Source: Ancylobacter oerskovii
GTDB taxonomy: Bacteria > Pseudomonadota > Alphaproteobacteria > Rhizobiales > Xanthobacteraceae
Direction of reading: 5' to 3'
Length of the DNA stretch: 55,458 nt
NCBI RefSeq assembly: GCF_018390555.1
Contig: NZ_JAHBGB010000043.1
Coordinates: 1-55,458 of the forward strand
Shown: positions 33,248-41,583 of the stretch, piece after piece
How positions within the stretch are numbered: position 1 is the stretch's first letter
How the letters are laid out: each line of letters opens with the position of its first letter
Position numbers and translations under genes: made by a program
The notes under the pieces: generated by a model
Seen by the model: only the letters and a program-made list of their open reading frames with translations
What the model was told of the DNA's origin: nothing
The model's database searches: none

Positions 33248-33641
33248 GACAGTCTCCTTTTCATAATGAAAAACAACCGTCGCGGATCACAGGAAACGCC
33301 TGATGTTGCGAACGTGCCTGTCCGCACGTTGGCGATTACGCCCCACGTCGTTATTCCGATGTGATGGCCGCCTGAATGCACAAAATGGGCGGGCCTAGCG
33401 GCCCAAAGCCTCCGGCCCTCACGGGCCTGCGCGCTGCGCTTGCCGGGTTCATGGCTTCCGGACAGAGGGGCGTTTTTGCTGTCCCTTTCACGCTATCACG
33501 TCGTTCTCGCTGTCAAGGGCTGCACCGCGCTGCAGGCGCGGCTTGCGGACGCCTTCGGCGCCGTCGATGACCCCTGACAGCTGCGCTGCGGCGTGAAGCG
33601 ACCGGGACGGGCAATTTCGCCCGCTACCGAGACTTTTCCAG
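33248..33641. other. Intergenic region between the exported-protein operon and radC-like gene
   Basis: 394 bp without a credible gene. AACGTGC-CTGTCC-GCACGTT (33311-33330) is a perfect 7-bp-arm inverted repeat 64 bp before the exported-protein start, a candidate operator. The part next to the radC-like gene is GC-rich; no clear promoter found. Confidence 0.5.
33311..33330. promoter_or_regulatory. 20-bp inverted repeat, candidate operator
   Basis: Arms AACGTGC and GCACGTT with a 6-base spacer, upstream of the gene for the knottin-tailed protein. Confidence 0.4.
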
Positions 33642-34139
33642 ATGATCCATTCGACCTTCCGGCCGTTGTTCGTCGCAGACTCCGCCGGCGGCTACGCCCA
33701 GGCAACGCACGAGGAAATTCTGTCGGCAGCCAGCTTCGTGGCTGACCTGCAGTATGCCAACGGGCCGAGCTTCACCGATCCGAAGATTGTTCGAGGCTAT
33801 CTGGCCATGAAGCTGCGCGGGCGGCCGAATGAGGTCTTTATGGGCCTATTTCTGAACAGCCAGAACCGCCTGATCGAAGCGCGCGAGCTCTTCCAAGGCA
33901 CAATCAACACGGCGGCTGTCTACCCCCGCGAAATTGCCCGCCAGGCGCTGCTGCTCAATGCTGCCGGCATCATCGTTGCTCACAACCACCCTTCGGGTGT
34001 CCCGACCCCGAGCCATGCCGACGAGCGCGTAACTGTCGATCTCAAGGCGGCGCTGCGGCTCATCGATGTGGTGCTGCTCGATCACTTCGTCGTCGGCCGC
34101 ACCGAAACAGTCTCCTTCGCCGAAATTGGTCTGATATGA
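33642..34139 (+). CDS. radC: RadC-family JAMM protein
   Basis: A 165-residue protein with the RadC/JAB core: Glu64 in NEVFMGLFLN, His114-Asn-His116-Pro-Ser-Gly and Ser124-x-x-Asp127 (PTPSHADERVT). The N-terminal helix-hairpin-helix of chromosomal RadC is missing, as usual for mobile-element copies. Function in the cell is unresolved for the family. The ribosome site is weak; a strong terminator follows the stop. Confidence 0.88.
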   Translation: MIHSTFRPLFVADSAGGYAQATHEEILSAASFVADLQYANGPSFTDPKIVRGYLAMKLRGRPNEVFMGLFLNSQNRLIEARELFQGTINTAAVYPREIARQALLLNAAGIIVAHNHPSGVPTPSHADERVTVDLKAALRLIDVVLLDHFVVGRTETVSFAEIGLI

Positions 34140-34143
34140 CCGA

Positions 34144-34166
34144 GGGGGCGCGAGCCCCCTTTTTTT
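34144..34166 (+). terminator. Rho-independent terminator after radC
   Basis: GGGGGC-GCGA-GCCCCC stem-loop followed by seven T residues, 5 bp after the stop codon. Confidence 0.93.
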
Positions 34167-34183
34167 GCTGCGCCCGCCGCACC

Positions 34184-34201
34184 CTAGTACGGCCGTACTA
34201 G
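34184..34201. promoter_or_regulatory. 18-bp perfect palindrome upstream of the response regulator
   Basis: CTAGTACGGCCGTACTAG, 65 bp before the response-regulator start. The same form (CTAGYAC-N4-GTRCTAG) stands before the histidine kinase gene. A site for a dimeric regulator, plausibly the LuxR-type product itself. Confidence 0.75.
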
Positions 34202-34266
34202 TGACATTGCCAATAGCGGCCTGCTATTCCCACGCCGCGAAGTAAATCCCTGAAGGAACCGGAGAA

Positions 34267-34890
34267 TTGGGAAACGAGACGATCATTATTGCGGATGACC
34301 ATCCTGTATTCAGAGACGGGTTGCGTACCCTCATCGAGCACATTCACCCCGGTGTGGCGGTGGCCACCGCCGACACCCTGGATGGCGCTCTGGCCATCGC
34401 CCGCTCCGGGACCGTCCGGCCAAGCATGTTCGTGCTCGATCTGTTCTTCGCCCACCGGAGCATCAAGGACCAGCTTGCGGCCCTGCGCCGCGAATTCGGC
34501 CGCGCCTCCATCGTCGTCGTCTCCATGGCCGACGACCGCGCGACCATCGACGGCGTGATGGCCTGCGGCGTCAACGCCTTCATCAACAAGTCCGTGACTC
34601 CTCACGAAATTGGCAAAGCTCTCGAAGCCGTCCGACAAGGCGAAATTGTCGTCAAGGTGCCTACGCCTGACGCCGACGACACCGCCGCCGGCCTCAGCGA
34701 ACGGCAGCACTCTGTCCTGCAGCTCATTGCGCAGGGACAGACGAACAAGGAAATCGCCATTGCCCTGGGCATTTCCCCCTTCACGGTGCGCATTCACGTC
34801 TCGGCGCTGTTCCGCGCTCTCGGTGTCTCATCGAGGGCGGCAGCTGTCACCAAGGGCGTCAGCGCCGGGCTCATCGCCCCGGCCCACTAA
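34267..34890 (+). CDS. LuxR/NarL-type response regulator
   Basis: A 207-residue regulator. Receiver domain with Asp10/Asp11, phospho-acceptor Asp58 (VLDLFF), Ser86 and Lys108; DNA-binding domain about 140-200 (LSERQHSVLQLIAQGQTNKEIAIALGISPFTVRIHVSALFRALGV). Start at TTG, with AAGGAA 8 nt upstream; no ATG alternative keeps the receiver intact. It converges on the hybrid histidine kinase gene with a 4-nt overlap, and both genes have the same upstream palindrome. Probably the output of that kinase. Confidence 0.88.
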   Translation: MGNETIIIADDHPVFRDGLRTLIEHIHPGVAVATADTLDGALAIARSGTVRPSMFVLDLFFAHRSIKDQLAALRREFGRASIVVVSMADDRATIDGVMACGVNAFINKSVTPHEIGKALEAVRQGEIVVKVPTPDADDTAAGLSERQHSVLQLIAQGQTNKEIAIALGISPFTVRIHVSALFRALGVSSRAAAVTKGVSAGLIAPAH

Positions 34891-36560
34891 GAGCTGGTCG
34901 GCAGTGTGGTCAGTAACAGCACTGACCGTAGCTCGGCCGGCCGCACTGGCTTGGACAGGATGGGTATCTCCGGATCTGCTATTTCCTCCCGGATACGGGC
35001 GTCATCGTGCCCGCTCATGATGACCGCGGGCACCTTCCAGCCATTCACCTCCCTCACCTTGGCAATGCACTCGGTACCGGTGGTTTTGTTCCCCAGGTCG
35101 AAATCGGTAATCAGCAGATCACACGACACCTTCCTGGCGGGAATGGCGGTCTCTGCATGGACCACACAGCCCCAATTTCTCAACAGGCTGGCGGTGGCCA
35201 GCAACACGTCCTCATCATCCTCCACCAGCAGCACCCGCAGCCCGGTGGCGGCGCTGGCAGATTTCGGCGCGGGGGCCGGCGCGGGCGCGACCGCCCCCGC
35301 CCGTATCCGCATTCCAGACACCGCAACACACGTTCCCCGGCCAACCTCTGAGCGCAGTTCCACCTCCAAGCCCATCAGCTGCGCCAGGCGCTTGACGATC
35401 GGCAGGCCCAGGCCCACGCCATCAATGTCCTTGTCGCCCCGCTCCCGCACTCGATAGAACTCCTCGAAGATCCGAGAGCGGTGTTCCTCTGCAATCCCCG
35501 GCCCTTGGTCATAGACCTCCAGGGACAATTTTCCGTTCCGCCGGCGGCAGCCAATGAGCACGTTGCCCTCGGGCGCGTATTTCAGGGCATTGCTGACGAT
35601 GTTCTGCAAAATGGTAGTGAGCAACGCCGGGTCCACCTCCACGGTTTCCCCGCATTTGACCGCCTGCAGCAACACGCCCTTGCGGTGGGCGGCTTCCGAA
35701 TTCTGCCGCACGACATCATCGATCACCTCGCAGATTCGCACTTGCTCAAATTTTGGAACCACCTTCCCGCTGTCGAGCGTGGACACGTCCAGGAGCGACT
35801 TGAACAGGCGCGACACGCTTTGCAGCGAGCGGTCGATGTTATCCACCATCTGCAATTCTCTCGGCTGCAGGCCTGCATCGCGCAGGCACGCGGTGAACAA
35901 GCTGATGGCATGAATCGGTTGACGAAGATCGTGACTGGCCTGCGCCAAAAACCGGGATTTAGCCAGGCTTGCCTCCTGCGCGGCCTCATAGGCGCGGTGC
36001 AGGCGCGCCAGAAGGACGTAGATGTACATCGGCACCAGCAGCGCGGTGGCCACCAACGTCATCACCATGTAGGGATTATTCCGCCAGTAGCTGTTGAAGT
36101 AGGTCACAACGGCGATGGAAATGAGCGCCAGCCCCGTGCAGATGCGCAGGTAGAACCCGCCGTAACGCAACCCGTTGCCGACGGTGACCCACACCACGAT
36201 CGCGAACACAGGTACCAACGGCGCGCCGCCAATAATCATCCCATAGGTCATCGAGGCGTAGTCATGGCTGATGGTCAACGCCCGTCGCCACGGATTCACG
36301 CCCGGCCGTCGAACGACCCATGCCACGATGGCGAACGAGAACGGGATGTAGAAGGCATATAGCGCGAAAAGCCATCTCGCCCCGGTGGGCGTTGCAGACG
36401 ATGCAGCCATCGGCAGGATGTAGAGGCCCAGAGCGCAAACGACCACCACCCGGACAATGGCCTGTGCTCGCTCTGTGTCGAACTCGCTGTTGTTGCGAAG
36501 TCCAAAGAATTGAACGAGCCTACTGGCCAATCTGTACTCCCATTGCTGCAGGTAGATCAT
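34887..36560 (-). CDS. Hybrid sensor histidine kinase with receiver domain
   Basis: A 557-residue membrane kinase. Five to six hydrophobic helices (residues 35-185) form the sensor with little periplasmic part. Then HisKA with His210 (QASHDLRQP), HATPase_c (NIVSNALKYAPEGN, DQGPGI, GVGLGLPIVKRL), an Ala/Pro linker, and a C-terminal receiver (LLVEDDED, acceptor Asp in ITDFDLG, SKPVRP). The receiver could relay or drain phosphate. Overlaps the response regulator gene tail-to-tail. Signal unknown. Confidence 0.9.
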   Translation of the reverse strand: MIYLQQWEYRLASRLVQFFGLRNNSEFDTERAQAIVRVVVVCALGLYILPMAASSATPTGARWLFALYAFYIPFSFAIVAWVVRRPGVNPWRRALTISHDYASMTYGMIIGGAPLVPVFAIVVWVTVGNGLRYGGFYLRICTGLALISIAVVTYFNSYWRNNPYMVMTLVATALLVPMYIYVLLARLHRAYEAAQEASLAKSRFLAQASHDLRQPIHAISLFTACLRDAGLQPRELQMVDNIDRSLQSVSRLFKSLLDVSTLDSGKVVPKFEQVRICEVIDDVVRQNSEAAHRKGVLLQAVKCGETVEVDPALLTTILQNIVSNALKYAPEGNVLIGCRRRNGKLSLEVYDQGPGIAEEHRSRIFEEFYRVRERGDKDIDGVGLGLPIVKRLAQLMGLEVELRSEVGRGTCVAVSGMRIRAGAVAPAPAPAPKSASAATGLRVLLVEDDEDVLLATASLLRNWGCVVHAETAIPARKVSCDLLITDFDLGNKTTGTECIAKVREVNGWKVPAVIMSGHDDARIREEIADPEIPILSKPVRPAELRSVLLLTTLPTSS

Positions 36561-36630
36561 GCGGCGCTTCCCCTTCGCTTCGATCTATTGCTCTTGAACG
36601 AAGGGGTCACACGGGTGCGAAGCACACGCC

Positions 36631-36650
36631 ACTAGCACAAATGTGCTAGT
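36631..36650. promoter_or_regulatory. 20-bp palindrome upstream of the histidine kinase
   Basis: ACTAGCACA-AA-TGTGCTAGT, 71 bp before the kinase start. Its core fits CTAGYAC-N4-GTRCTAG, as at 34184-34201, with nearly the same distance to the start codon. Confidence 0.75.
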
Positions 36651-36782
36651 CACTGGAAGAAGGCGCAGCCGTCCATAAGTCGTCCACGGCCGGCGCGGTG
36701 CGCCGCCCCCAGCCCCGGAGACCTCAACTATCGGAGGGGATGGGGGGAAGCGGTGGGCGAGTTGTGGGCGGGTGCGGGCCGC

Positions 36783-36913
36783 TTGCAATCGCTCCGGGCG
36801 CGCCGGTAGAATCGGCCCCGGCCTCCCCCCCTTGGAGGCCACCATGCTTCACCGAGTTAGGCGAAAAGCTGTACCAATGCGGAGCCCGGCCCCATTCGTG
36901 GGGCCGGGTTTTT
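36783..36913 (+). ncRNA. Putative ~95-nt small RNA with promoter and terminator
   Basis: TTGCAA (36783-36788), 18-bp spacer and TAGAAT (36807-36812) resemble a sigma-70 promoter. A 9-bp GC stem CCCGGCCCC/GGGGCCGGG (36885-36908) with TTTTT ends the unit, giving a transcript of about 95 nt from near 36819. A short frame with GGAGG before an ATG at 36844 exists, but the terminator falls inside it. Small RNA or leader remnant; prediction only. Confidence 0.45.
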
Positions 36914-36943
36914 CGTTTCCGGTGCGCCCTATATATAAAGACA

Positions 36944-36964
36944 GGGGCCGGCATTGCCGGCCCC
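36944..36964 (-). terminator. Hairpin after the second adhesin gene
   Basis: A perfect 10-bp-arm palindrome (GGGGCCGGCA/TGCCGGCCCC) 26 bp beyond the adhesin stop; on the minus strand it is followed by TGTCTTTATATAT, a weak T-rich tail. Confidence 0.6.
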
Positions 36965-36990
36965 AACTGTAGGGAGGTACCGCGAGGAAA

Positions 36991-39264
36991 CTACAGGTCG
37001 AAGCCGAAGCCGATGCCAGCGGACGACTCGCCGCCGCTCAGGGCGCCGCCAATGCTGAACGAGCCGCGCTCGCCAATCGCCCTGGAATACCCCACCGACA
37101 ATGCGCGCTCTCCGCTCGACCAGCCAAGGCCAGCGCCAATGCGGCCGCGCTCGCTACGCGAGCCTGCCGCATTGGTGGCCATCTGCACCATTGCTGCGGT
37201 CATTGCCGACTGGCGGTTGATCCGCTTGTCGGTTTGATGGAACCGGCGATCGACCTGCGCAGCAATGTCCTCGACGCCACGCCACATGTCATCAACCCGG
37301 CTGTCGGTGTACGCCTTCGCATCCCGCAGCGTTTCCTGCGAACGCTTGTCGGTGTAGGAGCGGCTTTCGGCAACGCCCTGCCGCACCTGGTCCACGTTCG
37401 CCGCGTCCATGCCATCGACGCCGGCCTGCACGTTGGAAATGCGCGTGCCATTGACGCCTTCCAGGGTCACTGCGTCCTGGTTGGTGTCGTCGTACAGCAC
37501 CGGGCGGTTCAGGGCCGGATTGATTTCCACGCCACCCACCCGGTTTTCCAGATTGGCCAGCTTGCTATCCACCGCCGCCAGGGCATCGCCGACGTTGCTG
37601 AAATTGCCACCGCCGATGTTGTAGGTCGGGTTGGTCAGTACGCCATTGGACCAGCTCACGCCGCCCCCGAACACAGCCGTCAGCGCGCTTACCTGGTCGA
37701 AATTCACGGCGTCGCCACCGGTGATGGCCGCCGCAACGCCAGTGATGCGGGTGCTCTGGCCGCCGCGCATGGCGTTGTAGGCCTCGCCGTCGAACAGCAG
37801 AGCGTCACCGGCAATGCCACCGACTTCCCCCGCCAGGGCATCGAGCTGGCGCTTGTTCACCGCATCGGTGGCATCCACGCCATCGGCGACGTTCGACAGG
37901 CGAACCGCCTGGCCCCCGGGATTTCCGAAGACCACGGCGGTGTGACTGGCGTCGGTGTACTTCACGGCCAATCCGTCCAGGTCCTGCAGCTGGCCAGATA
38001 CCGTGTCCAGCTGGCCCTTGTTCACGGCGTCGCCGGCATCTACGCCATCGGCCACCCCGGAAATCCGGGTGGCGGCGCCGCCGCGCGTGGCGTTGTAGGT
38101 CACCCCATCGAACAGTAGGGCCTTGTCGTTCACCTGCCCCACGTCGGTGGCCACCGCATCGAGCTGGCCTTTGTTCACGGCGTCGCTTGCCGCTTCGCCG
38201 TCTGCCACGCCGGAAATGCGGGTGGCCACGCCGGTGCGGGTGGCGTTGTAGGTGGTGCCGTCGAACTGCAGGGAATCGCCTGCAATGCCGCCGACTTCAC
38301 CGGCCAGGGCATCGAGCTGGCGCTTGGTCACCGCATCAGTGGCATCCACGCCATCGCCAAGGTTGGCCAGCCGCGCACCCTTGCCCTGGATTACGCCATC
38401 AGTGCCGAACTGCACCGCGCGGGCATCGAGGGCGGCAAGATCGGTGCCCACCTGGTCGGCCGTCCGCTGCGCGGTGGCCGCGTTGCTTACCCCGAGGTCG
38501 GCTCGGGCTTGCGCGGTGGCCGCGTTGTTGAAGGCCGAATCCGCCCGGCCCTGTGCATTGACGGCCCGGTTCACGCCGTCCTGGGCGACGTTCGCCACGC
38601 CCCACAGCTGGTTCATGTTGGCGCTGTCGTTGCCGGCCTGACCATCAGCGACGTTCATCACTCGCCCGCCGACGCTCACGGCATTGCGGTTGCTGTCGGT
38701 GTACTTCACCGCCAGCGGATCATTGCCGCCGGCATTCTGCATCGCCGAATCCAGCTGGCGCTTGTTCACCGCGTCCATCGGAGCGACGCCATCGGCCAGG
38801 TTCGAGATCCTGCCCCCCGAGCCGGCCGCCATCACGCCGCCAAGATCCAGCGTCTTGAAATCTTCCATCGCAACCGCCGCAGGCGCATAGGCGTACTGCG
38901 TCTGAGTGATCGGGTAGCCGTATTCGTCATACCCATCGACGTACCAATAGAACATCTGCGACCCGGCATCGGTCAGCGACCAGGTCTTGGTCTGCGAGTC
39001 GTAGTAGTTGAAATCGTCGGCCACAGAACCGGAGCCATCCGCAAATTCAGTAACTCGGCGCGTGACCCAGCTGTTGTCCGTGTAATAAAGCCCGTTGTGG
39101 TAACAAGTATTCGCCGCACCATCACACGGAGCCTGCGGCTGCGGCAGCTCAGCTGATGCCGGTGCTGCCGCTGCCAGCGCCAGCGCGATCGCCGTGCCAA
39201 TCAGCTTGCGGTTCGCTCGCAGAATTGCATTCGCCCTGGTCGGGCGCTTGGAACTGATGTTCAT
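36991..39264 (-). CDS. YadA-like trimeric autotransporter adhesin (second copy)
   Basis: A 757-residue paralog of the adhesin at 3151-5541. Signal peptide ending APASA; head of about 80 residues with two Cys (QAPCDGAANTCYHNG...DEYGYPITQ); eight stalk motifs of ADGVxxxDAVNxxQL type; C-terminal membrane anchor ending GIGFGFDL. Start MNISSKRP follows AGGAG; a longer frame would cross an inverted repeat. An 88-bp block is identical to the first gene, and a 42-bp insertion here duplicates part of a stalk unit (ATAQARADLGVSN). Outer-membrane anchored, with adhesion or donor-recipient contact as likely role. Confidence 0.9.
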   Translation of the reverse strand: MNISSKRPTRANAILRANRKLIGTAIALALAAAAPASAELPQPQAPCDGAANTCYHNGLYYTDNSWVTRRVTEFADGSGSVADDFNYYDSQTKTWSLTDAGSQMFYWYVDGYDEYGYPITQTQYAYAPAAVAMEDFKTLDLGGVMAAGSGGRISNLADGVAPMDAVNKRQLDSAMQNAGGNDPLAVKYTDSNRNAVSVGGRVMNVADGQAGNDSANMNQLWGVANVAQDGVNRAVNAQGRADSAFNNAATAQARADLGVSNAATAQRTADQVGTDLAALDARAVQFGTDGVIQGKGARLANLGDGVDATDAVTKRQLDALAGEVGGIAGDSLQFDGTTYNATRTGVATRISGVADGEAASDAVNKGQLDAVATDVGQVNDKALLFDGVTYNATRGGAATRISGVADGVDAGDAVNKGQLDTVSGQLQDLDGLAVKYTDASHTAVVFGNPGGQAVRLSNVADGVDATDAVNKRQLDALAGEVGGIAGDALLFDGEAYNAMRGGQSTRITGVAAAITGGDAVNFDQVSALTAVFGGGVSWSNGVLTNPTYNIGGGNFSNVGDALAAVDSKLANLENRVGGVEINPALNRPVLYDDTNQDAVTLEGVNGTRISNVQAGVDGMDAANVDQVRQGVAESRSYTDKRSQETLRDAKAYTDSRVDDMWRGVEDIAAQVDRRFHQTDKRINRQSAMTAAMVQMATNAAGSRSERGRIGAGLGWSSGERALSVGYSRAIGERGSFSIGGALSGGESSAGIGFGFDL

Positions 39265-39366
39265 ACTGACTCCTGGAAGGGCAGGCCCCCGAACACTGCC
39301 CGAAGAAGAGCAGGCAATTCCGTGCCACGCCTGCAGGCGGGGTAACCTCACAAAATCGTAACATGG

Positions 39367-39396
39367 ATGTTCGGAAAACGACCGTTTGCCGAACAT
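39367..39396. promoter_or_regulatory. 30-bp inverted repeat between adhesin and recombinase genes
   Basis: Arms ATGTTCGG and CCGAACAT at the ends, with further near-complementarity inside (AAAAC/GTTTG). A third CCGAACAT lies at 39496-39503. The region separates divergent genes; it may be an operator for the adhesin or the crossover/res site of the adjacent serine recombinase. Confidence 0.55.
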
Positions 39397-39527
39397 GAGC
39401 GGTTCAGCGATGTAGAAGCCAGCATTTTCCTTGCAGATTGTTCGTTTTCCCGTACAGTTATCTATGATCGTTTAACGGTCACCCGCTACTGATTTCCGAA
39501 CATCAAAATATAACCGAGACTATTCCA

Positions 39528-39740
39528 ATGCCGAATCTGAACACCGCCACCGACAAGATTGACGCCCTCGGTCGCGCCATCGCCGAGTCCGATCATCCGG
39601 CGGACGTGCTACACGCCGTTGTCCGGCGCCTGGCACACAGCGCCGGCCTGCCGCGCGACGTGACCGCTACGGCACTCCACAACGCAGCCGCCGAATGGGA
39701 GGATATGGCGCCCTCTCGCCCCACGGACCTCCATGCCTAA
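39528..39740 (+). CDS. Small protein preceding the recombinase, unknown function
   Basis: A 70-residue helical protein (MPNLNTATDKIDALGRAIAESDHPADVLHAVVRRLAHSAGLPRDVTATALHNAAAEWEDM...). Its end overlaps the recombinase start by 8 nt, implying coupled expression. Ribosome site weak. Confidence 0.6.
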   Translation: MPNLNTATDKIDALGRAIAESDHPADVLHAVVRRLAHSAGLPRDVTATALHNAAAEWEDMAPSRPTDLHA

Positions 39741-40386
39741 GCCGAAGCCGACCGCCCCAACCACGCAATCGACCGGTCTACGCATCGGCTATGCCCGCAA
39801 GTCGAAGGAGGACCAGGACCTCTCGCTGCAGCGTGACGCCCTGCAGCGAGCTGGCTGCGCCCAAATCTACGAGGAACAGGTCAGCCGGGCCGGTCCTCGC
39901 CGCGCCAAGAAGGGCGCAACGGAGCTGGCCAACGCCCTGCGCGCCCTGCGCCCAGGTGACACTCTTGTCGTTTGGCGGCTCGACCGCCTCGGCGGATCAG
40001 TATCCGAGCTGATCCGCGTCGTGACGCACGAGCTCGCCGATCGCGGTATCGGCTTTGAAAGCCTCACCGAGAAAATCGACACCAGCACTGCTGCCGGAAA
40101 CATGTTCTTCCAGATCGCCGCCGTATTCGCCGAATACGAGCGCCGGCAGCTGATCGAGCGCACCCACGCCGGCCTGGAGGCCGCCCGCGCCCGAGGCCGC
40201 AAGGGCGGGCGAAAGCCCGCCATGACTGACAAGCAGATCCAGCTGGCCAGAGCCATGTTGAGCGACCCAGCCACGACGGTGGCCGACGTGTGCACGCACT
40301 TCGGCATCAGCCGAACCACGCTGCACAAGCACGTCGGTTCCGTGACGCCGCTACGCGGCGCAGCCGGTGATCTATCGCCGGCGTAA
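39733..40386 (+). CDS. Serine recombinase (resolvase/invertase family)
   Basis: A 217-residue protein with an N-terminal resolvase domain: RIGYARKSKEDQDLSLQ containing the catalytic Ser, LVVWRLDRLGGS, GNMFFQIAAVFAEYERRQLIERTHAGLEAARARGRKGGR; then a C-terminal helix-turn-helix (TTVADVCTHFGISRTTLHKHV). It may resolve plasmid multimers or invert DNA. The 30-bp inverted repeat upstream is a candidate target. A Tn3-type transposase is not present nearby. Confidence 0.9.
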   Translation: MPKPKPTAPTTQSTGLRIGYARKSKEDQDLSLQRDALQRAGCAQIYEEQVSRAGPRRAKKGATELANALRALRPGDTLVVWRLDRLGGSVSELIRVVTHELADRGIGFESLTEKIDTSTAAGNMFFQIAAVFAEYERRQLIERTHAGLEAARARGRKGGRKPAMTDKQIQLARAMLSDPATTVADVCTHFGISRTTLHKHVGSVTPLRGAAGDLSPA

Positions 40387-40848
40387 CGCACACCTCGAAA
40401 TGCAGGCCCGGCAAATGCTGACCGGGTCCCGCCAACCGCGGCGGAAGCCTGCACCCCGTCCCTCTCGCGGAACAGCACCGGGCCATAAGCCTCGGTCGAT
40501 CGATTGAAATGCCGTCCTTGACCCAGCTGTGGAACGCGCCTGCAGTCCAGCAGCGAACCTTCGGCATCGACACAGTTGAACACCGGGGCTGCAGCTCTGT
40601 CGGCTGTTCTTCGAGGCATGGCCTTGGCGGTGTGAACGTCTCCGGTGAAGGATGATCGGTTGCATATCGGCAGCACCCTGGCGGTGGGCGCAGAACCTGC
40701 AAGGGCCGCTCCCGGGCCGTGTCCTCGCTACGCTGCGGGCCGCACCAACCCGTACACTCGCCTACGGCGCCCTTGCACGCCCTGCTTGATCCCCCCGCCT
40801 TCCTGGTGCCGCGCAACCGCGCTTTCATCCACAACCGGAGACACAATC
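40387..40848. other. Intergenic region, no supported gene
   Basis: 462 bp after the recombinase. A minus-strand frame contains protein-like sequence (APVFNCVDAEGSLLDCRRVPQLGQGRHFNRSTEAYGPVLFRERDG) but lacks a start with a ribosome site and continues antisense through the recombinase; it may be a gene remnant. No repeats or promoter recognised. Confidence 0.45.
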
Positions 40849-41079
40849 ATGGCCAAGTCCAACAACGCCCCGAAGAACAACACCGCCGATCAGAGCAAGC
40901 AGCAGCCCCTGGGCGTGTTTGTGGTCGATGAGCGCCAGGATCGCAAGTTCTGGACGCGGGTCGGCGCCGCATGGCCGCACAAGGACGGCGAGGGCTTCAA
41001 CGTGGACATCACTCCAGGCATCTCCGTCTCCGGCCGCCTGGTCATCCGCGAGAAGAAGCAGGACGACGCGCAGGACTGA
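40849..41079 (+). CDS. Small plasmid protein, unknown function
   Basis: A 76-residue soluble protein: polar N-terminus (MAKSNNAPKNNTADQSKQQP), then a beta-rich part GVFVVDERQDRKFWTRVGAAWPHKDGEGFNVDITPGISVSGRLVIREKK, a pattern seen in small conserved proteins of plasmids and genomic islands. CGGAG precedes the ATG; a strong terminator follows. Function unknown. Confidence 0.75.
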   Translation: MAKSNNAPKNNTADQSKQQPLGVFVVDERQDRKFWTRVGAAWPHKDGEGFNVDITPGISVSGRLVIREKKQDDAQD

Positions 41080-41583
41080 GCACCACCAGCTGGCGGTCGG
41101 GTTTCCCGGCCGCCCTTCCAGCCGCCGGGATTCTCGGCGGCTTTTTCATGCTCAGCCCACCGGCCAGCCACTGACGTGGCCAGAATCCGGCCGCGCCGGA
41201 TTCAAGAACCCAAGATCGAACAGCAAGCGGCCTTCGGCCGCATTCGCTCCGCAGCGCGAATGTCACGTTCCGCGCAAGGCAGCTGACCAGCACCGACACA
41301 CCAACGTCGCCTGCAGGAGTCGCCGGCATCGAGGCCCATGGCCTCGGATCGAGTACATGGATGCGCTTCCTTTTGATCTGCACGGGCTGTCATCGCAAGC
41401 ACGCACCGAGGGTCACACCGGCGTGGAGCGGCCACTAGGGTTCACTACGTCGAAGCTCTCCCCCGGTCCCTGCGCTGCGCTTCGGGCTGCGGCCTCGGCT
41501 TCGCCCTTGCGTCCTCTCCCCTAATGCCGGTGCGACGACAACGGTGCGCGATTGACAACCCCGCGCAGAAAGGAGAACGCACC
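41080..41583. other. Intergenic region, no supported gene apart from a terminator
   Basis: 504 bp containing the terminator at 41120-41146. The rest is GC-rich with only Arg/Pro/Ala-biased frames lacking ribosome sites. Confidence 0.5.
41120..41146 (+). terminator. Rho-independent terminator
   Basis: Stem AGCCGCCG/CGGCGGCT with 7-base loop and a TTTTT tail, 41 bp after the small plasmid protein's stop. Confidence 0.88.

Larger units (their letters stand above)
36561..36990. other. Intergenic region with palindrome, putative small RNA and adhesin terminator
   Basis: 430 bp between the kinase start and the second adhesin's stop. It holds the CTAG palindrome (36631-36650), a plus-strand promoter-like element with a downstream terminator (36783-36913), and a minus-strand hairpin (36944-36964). 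Short frames here lack convincing composition. Confidence 0.6.

Noticed and set aside
36844..36972. Short ORF with GGAGG before its ATG in the kinase-adhesin gap
   Set aside because: A strong terminator hairpin with T5 lies within it and its translation (MLHRVRRKAVPMRSPAP...) is not protein-like; treated as part of a possible small RNA.
37234..38118. Long plus-strand frame opposite the second adhesin gene
   Set aside because: Same reason: antisense shadow of YadA stalk repeats.
39733..40386. Tn3-type transposon
   Set aside because: Only the serine recombinase is present; no transposase and no 38-bp terminal inverted repeats were seen nearby.
39867..40676. Minus-strand frame with protein-like stretch (VFNCVDAEGSLLDC...)
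   Set aside because: It runs antisense through most of the recombinase and has no ribosome site; at most a remnant, noted under the intergenic entry.
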